From Apophysomyces variabilis (Eukaryota; Mucoromycota; Mucoromycetes; Mucorales; Mucoraceae), in assembly GCA_002749535.1 (NCBI GenBank), contig MZZL01000408.1, forward strand, positions 735,465 through 799,464: a stretch of 64,000 nt of DNA, in the 5' to 3' direction. Position numbers and translations under genes: made by a program. Under the pieces are notes generated by a model. That model saw nothing but the letters and a program-made list of their open reading frames with translations. It was not told the DNA's origin and did not search any database. Positions 1 to 9,898 of the stretch are shown one piece after another; within the stretch, counting starts at the first letter, position 1; every line of letters begins with the position of its first letter.

Positions 1-1
1 C

Positions 2-319
2 AAGCATTGCAATCACAGAAGAGGTAACAATGTTTATTTTAAGGGTATATTTGAGTCTGACCAAGTGGTCTCTAGTGGTACAAGACCATCTCTCAATGTG
101 CACCCGTTTCATTGGACGGGTAGTACAGTGTTCACTGATACCCTGGATCCGGAGGAAACAAGCGTGCTCCAAGCCTACGCTACGTTCCAATTCCCTGGCG
201 TATATGACATTAACCGATGGAAACTCACTGTGTATACATCACAGGATGGTGACGATGACGGTGGTTATTTTATCCACTGGCCTACTTTATCGCAGATTGT
301 CTGTGTGAAAGACGAATAA
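2..319 (+). CDS. C-terminal fragment of a TRAPPC8/Trs85-like TRAPP subunit (5' end outside window)
   Basis: An open frame enters the window at base 2 and runs about 105 codons to a TAA at 317-319. The tail reads as a beta-sandwich end, with WTGST, then PGVYDINRW, then PTLSQIV. The W-GST spacing followed by a GVY-N motif resembles the last domain of TRAPPC8/Trs85, a subunit of the TRAPP tethering complex that acts as a Rab exchange factor in Golgi traffic and autophagy. That family match is from memory of the motif pattern. Only the last domain is present, so another TRAPP accessory subunit such as TRAPPC9 is possible. No intron is needed in this part. The next gene starts about 670 bp downstream on the same strand. 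Confidence 0.45.
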   Translation, partial: KHCNHRRGNNVYFKGIFESDQVVSSGTRPSLNVHPFHWTGSTVFTDTLDPEETSVLQAYATFQFPGVYDINRWKLTVYTSQDGDDDGGYFIHWPTLSQIVCVKDE

Positions 320-890
320 TAAACGTAAAACGAAAAGGGATTGCCATATACCGAGTTTCTATTTTGCATTATGAAACATGGTCTCGTTTAATACGACCAG
401 ACTTGGACATTGTCATGTACTCGCAAGTAATCATTCAGTTGGCAAATACGCTTGGATAGTGCCTGCGCTATCATCTACACAGGTCTTTAACAGGTTGGGT
501 TATGGCCAGATATTACCATCCTTGAAAAACGGTGCTATTACCTTATGAGTATATTCTAGTTCCACTTCTCTGTCTCTTTCTCTTCCTATTTCGTTGATAC
601 TGAGTTATATCATATTTCGTCTTGTTACAAAAGATTGCGTTGGAAAATCTTCCCGGTTTTTTTCTACGACTTTGTGACAACCATAGGTATTTGTGATATG
701 GTAATTAACCATCTTTGCCACTAATGTTCGATGAAGTTGAAGACATGATGATGGGTTAATGCCAAGGGAAACAAGCGTTATGATATGTTTTACGACTTAA
801 GACGACAGCAGTTAAGGAAGGTACGTATTCAGGCCTAGGTGGTTAACCTGCGAAGCTTGTCTAGCCTGAAGCGATTCGTGCGACCCATCC
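320..890. other. intergenic DNA between the TRAPP fragment and MET30
   Basis: I see no coding frame here. It holds the 3' end of the upstream gene and the promoter of the next. One perfect inverted repeat is visible at 698-712 (ATGGT, 5-base spacer, ACCAT); its role is unknown. Confidence 0.5.
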
Positions 891-897
891 TCACGTG
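891..897 (+). promoter_or_regulatory. TCACGTG E-box upstream of MET30
   Basis: TCACGTG lies 96 bp before the MET30 start codon. In yeast this is the Cbf1 site that recruits Met4 to sulfur genes (established knowledge). Its use here is inference, strengthened by the identity of the gene and its neighbour. Confidence 0.4.
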
Positions 898-992
898 CCT
901 GCAAATCAAACCCAATAGCACGTCTTGCAATTTGAGTTTCCTTTCTCTTCTTAGATCTCTTTTCTATTTTTGTTTGCTTCGAATCTTTCAAC

Positions 993-2890
993 ATGGAGAA
1001 CCAGAATGGTGACGGAATTGAAGATAAGCCAAATGCACCAGCTATTCACAGCTTTCTGGCGCGACACGTACCTGCTCAGCTATCCAACCCCAGAAAACTC
1101 TGCTATCGTCATCGACCCGATCTTGTCCGAAATCGCATGCCTGACTCATTCGATTACCAAATCGTACAGCAGGTACCCTACAAGAAGCATTCCAGCCCAA
1201 TGCACCAAGAAGAATGGCTAATGTTTTTATTATTTTGCAGCAAATGGATAAGCTACCGGTAGCCGACAAGGAAGCTATCAGTCATATTTGGTCCCTTTTT
1301 TCCGCAGCCCCAGCAGAACAGCGTATCCTCATACTGAAGGGGATGTTATCGACTTGTTGTATGCCACAACTTTCCTTCTTATATGACGCGATCAAACCGC
1401 TTTTACGTATTGATTTTATCGCCATATTACCACGAGAAATTTCATTGAAGATCTTCTCGTATCTTGATGCCAAATCGCTGTGTCATGCCGCGCAAGTGTC
1501 CCAGACTTGGCGATATCTTGCTGATGATGACGCATTATGGCATCGAATGTGTGAACAGCATATCGATAAGAAATGTACAAAGTGTGGATGGGGTCTACCC
1601 TTGTTGGATAAAAAGCAAAGATCAGTGACTGTGCGGAAGCGACCCGTAGAAGTGACGCCAAGCGACATACCTCTCAGAGCATCTTGCGGCCCCGGAACGT
1701 CCGATCTACCGCCAGCAAAGCGTACACGAACTGAACATCAGAATGGTCGACCTGTAGTCGAACACTTGGAAGGTGGCCAACTGCCAGCACGAACGAATGG
1801 GGTAACGGTACCTGTGCGACGACCTTGGAAAGATGTGTACAGCGAGCGATTGATTGTGGAACGCCATTGGCGTAACAATAGATACAATGTGCGTGTTCTG
1901 AGAGGTCACACCGATGGCGTGATGTGCGTTCAGTTTTGCGACTTGATCAATGTGTTAATGACGGGTTCCTATGATAAGACTATCCGTGTATGGAATATGG
2001 AAACTGGCGAAGTTATCCGCACCATGACTGGCCACACACGATGTGTCCGTGCGCTGCAGTTTGATGATGCAAAACTGGTAACTGGTGCTATGGATAATAC
2101 GTTGAAAATATGGAATTGGCATACGGGTCAATGTATCCGTACCCTGGAAGGTCACACTGGTGGTGTTCTTAGCCTTCACTTTGATTCACGCCTTCTTGCC
2201 AGTGGCTCGACAGACCATACCATCCGCGTATGGAACTTTAGTGCTGGGGAATGCTGTACGCTGACAGGCCATAGTGAATGGGTCAATTCCGTGAGGATAT
2301 ATCAGGAAACACAACTGGTCTCTGGAAGTGATGATTCGACTATCCGACTATGGGATCTATGTACTCGAACTTGTCTACGCGTCTTCCGCGGCCATGTTGG
2401 CCAAGTGCAAATTGCCATACCTAGCCCGAAAGGCTTCACCCATCGATTTAATACGGAGATAATTACCCCGAGTCGTCGTACGTCTGCAGATCCCAGTGCG
2501 CCGGGTTGTGCTGCTACTGCCGACGTTACACAGCCCATCGTGACAGAGACAGAGCCCTCTGGTTGCTCCTCCACATTATCTAATCATCCTATTATTATGT
2601 CCGGATCACTCGATAACACCGTCAAATTATGGGACATGAATACAGGTGCATGCATTCGAACGTTATTTGGACATGTAGAAGGAGTGTGGAGTATTGCATA
2701 TGACAAATTGCGCATAGTATCTGGATCTCATGATAAGACGCTTCGGGTGTGGGATACCGAGAGTGGACGGTGTATGTATCCTTTGGAAGGTCACAATGGG
2801 CCGGTTACAGCTGTTGCCTTGAGCGATACCAAGATTGTGTCAGCCTCAGACGACGGAGATGTTATGATTTGGGACTACGGCAAACGCTAA
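993..2890 (+). CDS. MET30: Met30/SconB (SCON-2) F-box/WD40 protein, sulfur-control ubiquitin-ligase adaptor
   Basis: Two exons, 993-1172 and 1241-2890, encode 609 residues; the 68-nt intron (GTACCC to TTGCAG) is in phase 0. The N-terminal block from about residue 90 (LSTCCMPQLSFLYDA, then ILPREISLKIFSYLD) and the following CEQHIDKKCTKCGWGLP are diagnostic of Met30/SconB. The F-box spans about 118-163. Seven WD40 repeats run from about residue 275 to the end (VLRGHTDGV, MTGHTRCV, LEGHTGGV, LTGHSEWV, FRGHVGQV, LFGHVEGV, LEGHNGPV), with a roughly 60-residue Ser/Thr/Pro insert in the fifth. In yeast and Neurospora this SCF adaptor recognises the sulfur regulator Met4/CYS3 and represses it when sulfur is sufficient. 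Its length is close to the fungal family (about 640-650). The downstream neighbour is a CYS3-type bZIP, its likely target. Confidence 0.93.
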
Positions 2891-3424
2891 ACGAAAGGAA
2901 GGGACGAAAAGGGGCAAATCTGCTTACTATTACCATTTATTCGATCCCACTATCTATCATCATTGCGAAAAGGAAATGCTGTACATAGGATACCATCGGC
3001 GCTAGATAACTTATAGCCCATCCATTTTCCCTTGCACTCATCATGTCCCTCCCCCTTTTCTTTCTTCTTCCCTACTTTGTTTAGCATGTAACCCTCTGTT
3101 TTTCTTTCGTTTTCCGTGGCAAAAAAAGGAACTCCGCATGCGGCTTTCGCGCAGACTACCAATGACGTGATTCATGGTTTATATCTCGCACCTATGGCGA
3201 CATCGTTCTTTTCCAATCATTTTCATAAAGTGTGTTATTTCTGATTTTCCATCTCTTTAATGCGGGTGTGTCGGTGATAATGTTATTAAAAGTGATACAC
3301 GTGTGTTCTGTTCCCGTTGCTTGGATATTTTTTCTTGTACTCAAATCATTCAGGTTTGGGTAATACTTCTTTTCTTCGTCATAAAGTCTCTTGTATTTTC
3401 TTCTTTTCTTGTGCTAAGTATAAC
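2891..3424. promoter_or_regulatory. MET30-bZIP intergenic region with CRE/CYS3-like site and E-box
   Basis: This 534-bp spacer carries the MET30 3' end and the bZIP promoter. ATGACGTGAT at 3162-3171 matches the Neurospora CYS3 consensus ATGRYRYCAT at 9 of 10 positions and contains a TGACGT core. CACGTG lies at 3298-3303, about 122 bp before the bZIP start. Together they suggest autoregulation and Cbf1-like input (inference). Pyrimidine-rich tracts sit between about 3040 and 3110. Confidence 0.4.
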
Positions 3425-4337
3425 ATGAACACTAAACCATGGACTTCTCCTGCAGCCGAGGCTTGGCGAATGGCTTCAATCAATACGTTGAACCAGGCCA
3501 TGGACCCCTATATATTGACAGATACCGACCTTCAGCGTGAGCTTGCGATCTTTGCCAATGCTCAATTCGCCACGGATATCAAGTCAGATGAAATGGACAA
3601 AACTTGCGATGACCTGGACGATCTTGCTTTCCTAATGAAACCTGCGCCGCCTCCAGTGTTGGATCATGGTAAAGCGTTGAACGTTTGTTGCAAAGCAAAA
3701 AAGAGTGCCACGCATTCGCAGAAAGGTTGACTGTCGCCCCTCTTTTTACTTTTCACAAACAGAAGCACCTATACCTCTCGATAAAAGTGCCTCTTCTTCT
3801 ACGGTCACCTCGCCCAATTCAGTTGTGTACGGTGATCTGCCCTGGATGCAGCCCTATATGGTGATGCCAGCTGTCGCGGAAAATGAAGAATCCACAATCA
3901 ATGAGCCAAACGTATCACTATCGGCCGGGATCGCGCAGAAGCAGATCAAGGAATCAATCTCTGCTTCTTCTTCATCCCCGCTTTCTTCTTCCTCTTCTTC
4001 TTCTTCGTCTCTTGCATCATTGCCACCGGTTGCGCCCAAGCCAACGGCATCAACATCATCAACTACATCAGTAACGAGTAAGAAAAAGGCCAAGGATCCG
4101 GATTACCTTGACGATAAACGTCGTCGTAACACAGCGGCCAGTGCACGTTTCCGAGTGAAGAAGAAGTTGCGAGAACAGGCGATGCAACGCACGGCTTGCG
4201 AAATGACAGAAAAGGCCGCCCGCTTAGAAGCCCGAGTTCACGAGCTAGAACGCGAGATACAGTGGCTAAAATCTCTGATTGTAGAACAGAACGAAGCACG
4301 GTTGGAGCAACTGGTCAAGGAGCGACCGTTAAACTAA
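3425..4337 (+). CDS. cys-3: bZIP transcription factor of the CYS3/MetR class (sulfur assimilation regulator)
   Basis: Two exons, 3425-3668 and 3763-4337, with a 94-nt intron in phase 1, give 272 residues. The start ATG follows a pyrimidine-rich leader. The C-terminal bZIP (about residues 202-265) has basic region RRRNTAASARFRVKKKLREQ and a leucine zipper around LEARVHELEREIQWLKSLI. The NTAASARFRVKKK signature is that of CYS-3 (Neurospora) and MetR (Aspergillus), activators of sulfur acquisition, rather than Gcn4 or Yap1 (NxxAAxxSR or FR variants). The middle is a Ser-rich low-complexity segment (about 155-185), typical of an activation or degradation region. It lies in tandem directly downstream of MET30, whose product degrades this class of factor in other fungi. 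The regulatory link here is inference; the bZIP domain is certain. Confidence 0.8.
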
Positions 4338-5286
4338 GAAGTTCATAATTATCCCTTCATCTTTGTCATTGACTTTATGCCTCGCCGATTTTTATATTGT
4401 TTCTCTCTTTGGGTTTATGCATCTAGTCTCTTTTCTTTAATGGTCTCTTCTTCCAGACTTTGACAGAGCCACTATGCTTTTTCCATCTGCTTCCTAATCC
4501 CCAATGTATATGCGTTTATACTATGGTTTATGAATTAAAAGATATGCTATGCCGTCTAAAGAATTGGATTCTTTTTTTTTACTTAATATTCTCTGAAAAA
4601 CGGTTATGTCGCTCTATCTGCTTATAGGGCATTGCTTCTACGCCATCCTGGACAGATTCTACGCCCATAAACTGCCAAATCTGTCCCGAAAAAGAAAGAA
4701 ATATCTATTGCTATTAACGTCTAAGTTATGGAGAAACATCTATTCTTGGCTTACAGAAACTCTAGTCTCCAGGTGAACGCGGAATTTGTTCGGGCATAGA
4801 AAAACGCATCCATGTTTGAAACATAGCAATGATACAGTCATGCTTAACGAGGCAAGGCTATTCTTAGCGCGTGCTCTATCGAGAACTTGAAGTACGGCAA
4901 AATAAGCAGCGCTGCCAATCAAGAGACAACACTTTATCTACCGCTTTGAAAACAAACATCACGATGATGTATCACTATCGTTACTACGTGACAACAAGGT
5001 TTGTTTTGCATGAATGAGTGATTCCTTAAGAAACAAATACAGAGGTAGCAGCAAAATAAACAAATATGAATTCATTTACACGCGTTTGACATTGGACTTC
5101 GTAAAGGATGTCATCCAATCTGGTAAGCATTGCTATTCAACGCATACTGCACCTCTCGGTGACGCAAATGTCGGTCTTGCTCAGCCAACATCAATTATTC
5201 TATGCATCGGCGCAACATACATTAAAAACTGACATAAATGAATGTTAAAAAACCACTATATACAAAAAAACGGGGAAGGTGAGGTT
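4338..5286. other. intergenic DNA, converging 3' ends
   Basis: This holds the 3' ends of the bZIP (plus strand) and ZNHIT3 (minus strand). T-rich tracts and an AATTAAAA near 4534 may serve as polyadenylation signals. Short ORFs at 4740-5232 show no motif or splice logic and I do not call them. Confidence 0.5.
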
Positions 5287-5975
5287 TCAAGAGTATTGAT
5301 TGTCCTTTGTAGTTAGTACCAATGCCCGGACAAACTCTTCAAAAACTGGATCGTTTGTGCGGGTGGTATCTAACAAGTTCTCCGGATCATCGGACGCATC
5401 AATTCGCCTGATTAAACGTCGAATTTCTGGGTGCTTTAAATATCGACGAACTTCATCCGAATAAGCTAAAGAGAAAAAAAATGTGCGAGAAAGACACATA
5501 TAAGACAGGGCATAACAATCGCCTCTTCTGTTTTCGTTCTAACCTAGACGTCGTAGCTGTTCTTCTGATAAGCGCTCGTCTTCATCCTCGTCAATATAAT
5601 CCTCTTTTGGTGGGTCCTTTCTATTACGACTTGTTCCTGCTGTTTTTTAATGCATTATTGATTTCATTCAATCGAAAATAAAGTTGATCCTCTTACCGGA
5701 TGTCTCTTCCTTAGCAGGAGTACATGGTGTCACTAAAAGAAAAAATAAATAGTAGGCAAAATGCATAGCAGTAGGGTTTAGCGCTAGTTTTTTACTTTTG
5801 TGAACCTTGTAGCAACCCATGGAGCAGCTTGTAGGTTACCGAGGAAAAAAAAAAAAAGGCAAGCAAAATCAGATCCACGTCGTCCGTTTGCCATGACAGC
5901 TTACTATGGCAACTTGCATGTCGGGCATTTGTACTTGTGTTCTGCATTCTTACAGATCTCACATAATACATTCAT
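5287..5975 (-). CDS. HIT1: ZNHIT3/Hit1-like HIT zinc-finger protein (box C/D snoRNP assembly)
   Basis: Five exons on the minus strand (5975-5905, 5827-5796, 5732-5697, 5636-5544, 5465-5287) give 136 residues. Four introns of 60-79 nt separate exons as short as 32 nt. The N-terminus is a HIT zinc finger: CEICKNAEHKYKCPTCKLPYCS, followed by GCYKVH. An acidic linker (EDYIDEDEDERLSEEQL) leads to the C-terminal helical domain (SDEVRRYLKHPEIRRLI, then NDPVFEEFV), which in ZNHIT3/Hit1 binds the NUFIP/Rsa1 factor. The family helps assemble box C/D snoRNPs in the nucleus. Length is slightly under human ZNHIT3 (155). It is transcribed divergently from NAA20, 147 bp away. The intron-dense structure makes it invisible to simple ORF calling. 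Identity is strong from the paired N- and C-terminal motifs. Confidence 0.88.
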
Positions 5976-6122
5976 GACGTAACAACGACAATGTCTATAC
6001 AAGAGAGAAAGAAAGAGGAGAGAACGAAGCAGCTCACAGTTGGATCCCTAGTCACAACCTTCGCTTCTTCAATTTTACCCGTCAAGGCTTTTCTCTCCAA
6101 TCGTCGTGCCCTTTCTGATACT
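5976..6122. promoter_or_regulatory. 147-bp divergent promoter of ZNHIT3 and NAA20
   Basis: The start codons of ZNHIT3 (minus, 5975) and NAA20 (plus, 6123) are only 147 bp apart, so both promoters must lie here. A purine-rich tract (about 6000-6030) is visible; no clear TATA box is seen. Confidence 0.6.
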
Positions 6123-6860
6123 ATGAGTTTATTGCGACGATTCAAGGCTACAGATTTGTTCGAATTCAATAATGTGTAAGCTTCGCTTATCCATTGTCTT
6201 GCTTCCTTTTTTCATTCTATAAATGTTCTCATTTTCGTTGTATTTCAGTAACCTCGATGTTCTGACGGAAACAGTACGTTTAAGAAACATTGGCGCGCCA
6301 AAGAAAAAGGGATACCAACACTGTTTTTTTTTCTTTACCACTATAGTATAATATTTCATTCTATCTCCAATACCTTGCACGATGGCCCGATCTTTTCTCT
6401 GTGCAGATTTCACCGCATGGCAATGTCATGGGTTACGGTAAATGAACAAAAAGCTTGCATAGAAGAGTTCGAGAAGGATGTTTATTTATACGGATAATTA
6501 ATGAAAAAAGTGATGGGTAAGACTGAAGGTACCGGGAAGAATTGGCATGGCCACGTTACAGCGATCACCGTTGCACCAGAATACCGTCGATTGGGTCTCG
6601 CCGATGGCATGATGCAACTGTTGGAGGAAGTATCGGAGAAGGTTTATGATGCCTGGTTTGTGGATCTATATGTACGCGTGACGAACGCAGTAGCCATAGG
6701 GATGTATCGTAAATTTGGCTATTCCGTCTATCGACGTGTACGAGATTACTACTCTGGAACCATCAATGAAGATGCTTTTGGTAAGAGAACGAAAGAAAAG
6801 AAAAAAGCGTATGTGCTAAAATTTATTCAAAGATATGCGGAAACCATTGCAACGGGATAA
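6123..6860 (+). CDS. NAA20: NAA20/Nat3, catalytic subunit of N-terminal acetyltransferase B
   Basis: Four exons (6123-6175, 6249-6273, 6347-6437, 6511-6860) give 172 residues; three 73-nt introns. Exon 2 is only 25 nt and encodes NLDVLTET, joined to YNISFYLQYLARWPDLF, both hallmark NAA20 segments. The GNAT core follows: WHGHVTAITVAPEYRRLGLA contains the acetyl-CoA pyrophosphate-binding RxxGLA, and later come FVDLYVRVTNAVAIGMY and GYSVYRRVRDYYSG. The enzyme acetylates N-termini beginning Met-Asp, Met-Glu, Met-Asn or Met-Gln at the ribosome, with partner Mdm20/NAA25. Human NAA20 has 178 residues. The acidic C-terminal tail of animal proteins is replaced by a short basic end. It shares a promoter with ZNHIT3 and converges on YAK1 124 bp downstream. 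Confidence 0.93.
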
Positions 6861-6984
6861 AAAACGGGAAACTATACGCGAAAATGGTGAAAACGTTTAT
6901 GTATATCCAGAAGAACTGGATTCATGGCGCTGAGGATATATATGGAAAAAGAAAAGAAGCATCGTTACAGAAAAAGACTTGCTT

Positions 6985-9659
6985 TCATAAACCTGTCATT
7001 GTTCGTCGTTTGATGGCCGCAGCCACTCCTTTGCTTTTAGTCGTAGATGGATCAATGTCTTGTCGCATCATCAATAGGCCTCCTGCAGCTTCACCCGCGT
7101 GGGCCATCCTGGGCCATCCTCGTGGCCTTTCTTCATTGCCTCCATGGACATCTTCCGGCATGCGGAACGAATCCTGCGTGCCATAGCGTACTTTGACTTT
7201 AGGGGCAATCTTGACTTTACGTGCCATCATGGAGAGATCATCCGTATGCGTTCTCGGGTTCATCGAGCGTTCCTCCTGAGACTGTGAAAGCACGGGCGCT
7301 TCCGGCGGAAGTAACCCGATCAAGTTTCCTTGGGAACGAGCATGACGATGTTTATACCAGGAAACACGTTCGTCTGCGCCCTCCTCATCGTCATCATTGT
7401 CTTGCACTAACTTCGGTTTCCCGATGTCTAGCGCCTGCATATCATTCGCCAACTCCTGCATCGAATTCGGTGCCGTGGGCGTATTCATGGATTGTGCGCG
7501 CGGGCGAGAATGAAATGGTTGAGAACGGTTTCCTGCAGTAACAGTTCGCTCAAAATCATTCTTCTGCTCTTGCCTCGTATTGGCGACGAGGGTGTCAGCG
7601 CTGGCAACAGAAGGTTGCGCTGTGTCCGCACGAGCAGCCATAGCCGTCTTCAGGTGGATTTCCGGTTTGTAAGGCTCAGTGAAAGGTTGACCTGTAACAA
7701 AAGGATGGTAACGCGCTTCTTGTGGCGTCCATCGTTTTAATGGATTGAGTTCCAGCAGGCCTTTGAGGAAATCGATCAATGCATGACGTGTCTGCATGTC
7801 TACAACGATAACATGACGATTTTTGAGAAGAACAATGGGCATCCTATTCCTACTACTTGTTCCATTTCTCCTTTTCTCTCTTTTCCATTCGCTCGCTCAC
7901 TTGAAATGTGGTCTAGCGAAACGTTTAGGCCTTACCTCGTTGTTGCTCCTGCTCGTCTTTTGGCACTTTTGCTTTTGTACCAGGATTGTATTTCAAGATC
8001 AACTCAGATAGTTCCGTGTAAGCAAAGTACCGTTTGCCTGGAAGCTCCGTTTTTCCTTGTTCTTGGCCATATTGTTCCCGACTTTTTAGCTTGTAACTGA
8101 CTCTATCCCCATTGCTCTCCACATTGTAAAAATAGCGTGTGCTTTTACCACGTTCCAACATATCTTGAGGTGGTGTACTGAAACAAACAGATGCATCGCA
8201 ATCAATCGCGTCTATTCGCTTCTTTCGTGCTTACCCTAGCATATCGGTAATCCTTTTGAGTTGATTATATTCTGAGCTGCCGGGGAATAGAGGTAAACCA
8301 AGGAAGAGTTCCGCCACAATGCACCCTAACGACCACATATCGATCGAAGCTGTATATTGTAGTCCAAGCAACACTTCAGGAGACCGGTAGAACCGCGACT
8401 GGATATAAGTATACATGCGATTTGCCTCATGACAAGCTGATCCGAAATCGATTACTTTGATGGTGGGGGAGTCGGGACTAAGGAGACAAAGGCGATTAAC
8501 ATTCTATTTCTGTTGCTCTTTTTCTGTTGTCAAACACCTTTTAAGCAATACATTCTCCGGTTTCAGATCGCAATGAATTATCTTGGCTTCTTTGAGTAAT
8601 ATCAACGTATCAAGTAACTGTAAGGTAAATACGCGGACCAAATCAACCGAGAGCCCTTTGAAGGAATTTTGCTTGATTAGTTCATATAGATTGTATGAAA
8701 GAAGCTCAAAGACAAGACAAAAATGATTTTTGTGATTGAAGGTGTGAACTAGCTTAAGCACACGATGACAATTCTCAGGGTCGATCTTTTGATTGAGCTA
8801 CATAGCGGAGCGTTCATCTTAACTTGCGCTTAAACAGACATAACATGAGCCTTACCTGTTTGATAATTTCCACTTCCATCTGACTTTGAGTGCGATAAGC
8901 AGGTTTGTTCTTGATGACCTTGACCGAAAATAGCTCACCCGTGCTGATTTGTTCACATTTGACCACCTGGCCAAACGTACCTTGTCCTAGAAGGTCGATC
9001 ACTCGATATCTAGAGAAGAAAATATAAGAAAACAGACACTTTCAGTGACAAGCAAGCCAAAAATAATTTTACTGATAGTCTTTGTCATCGCCCAAAATAT
9101 CATTGACTCGTAAGATATAGTCATAATCTTCGTTGTCGTATCCATCGTTTTTCGCAGCTTTGCTGGGTTTGGTCAAAATACGTTTCGGATTTTTTTGGAC
9201 GTCGTACTGGAAACCATTACTCTGCTTCTCGTAGGTTGCCACTAAATGAATAGTCATGCGGTACAATATCGATGGTGTATCTTTTTTGGTATCGCTACCG
9301 ATCTTAGCTGCGGCTGTGTCACGATTTGAGGAAATGGCACTGAACTGCTTATTGGTTATCGAACGAGGCCATTGTTCCCCTAAGCTCAACGACGGTTCAA
9401 TTACAGTGGAATAAAAGGGTGAATCATTATCAGGCTTTCTCAACAGTTTCGAAGTGGAAGAGCCGGCTGCTTTCTTTCTGCGACGTAAAACATGGCGGGA
9501 GGGCGCTTCGACCAGTTCCAGTTCAGGATCTGAGTCCCAATCGTCGCTATGACCTTGTCGTGCTGCTGAATCTGTATGTGCTGTACGAGGTAGCGAATAA
9601 TAATGGATAGGTGAATGTTGCGTAAGAACTGCTTGATACGGTTGCCGCCGACGATCCAT
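6985..9659 (-). CDS. YAK1: YAK1 dual-specificity (DYRK-family) protein kinase
   Basis: Six exons (9659-9073, 9009-8856, 8797-8538, 8477-8235, 8177-7936, 7799-6985) give 766 residues; introns are 57-136 nt. A basic/serine N-terminus leads to the YAK1-specific pre-kinase motif [20 protein letters not shown], followed by [12 protein letters not shown]. The kinase starts near residue 197 with [12 protein letters not shown], then the lysine in SVKVIKNK, the catalytic loop HCDLKPEN, the DFG in VIDFGSAC, and the DYRK activation loop [14 protein letters not shown] with its autophosphorylated Tyr-x-Tyr. [12 protein letters not shown] ends the catalytic domain; a roughly 250-residue low-complexity tail follows. 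YAK1 restrains growth downstream of PKA/TOR and promotes stress responses. The match to fungal Yak1/Ppk15 is very strong. Confidence 0.95.
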
Positions 9660-9898
9660 GACTTAAAACAACAAAGAGAAAAATAAGGGAGAAGGGAGAA
9701 AAAGGAAAGAAATAGAAAAGCAATGGAGGAAAAAGAAGCCATACCATATATAAACTGTCCGAAAACAGCAAACTTTGCGTTCCCAAAATTTCGTGTTGCA
9801 AACATTACTAAATCCATCCATCGGTCATTTTTGATTCAAAATACTTGTTATTATTTTTTGCTAATTTACAAAAAGGTATCTAGACGATTGCTAAAGTA
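9660..9898. other. short spacer between YAK1 and the CSC1-like gene
   Basis: 239 bp between the YAK1 start and the stop of the next minus-strand gene. It must hold the YAK1 promoter and the 3' end of the channel gene. Purine-rich on the plus strand; nothing else recognised. Confidence 0.5.

Noticed and set aside
4740..5232. Short ORFs between the bZIP and ZNHIT3 genes
   Set aside because: No motif and no splice continuity; consistent with 3' intergenic DNA.
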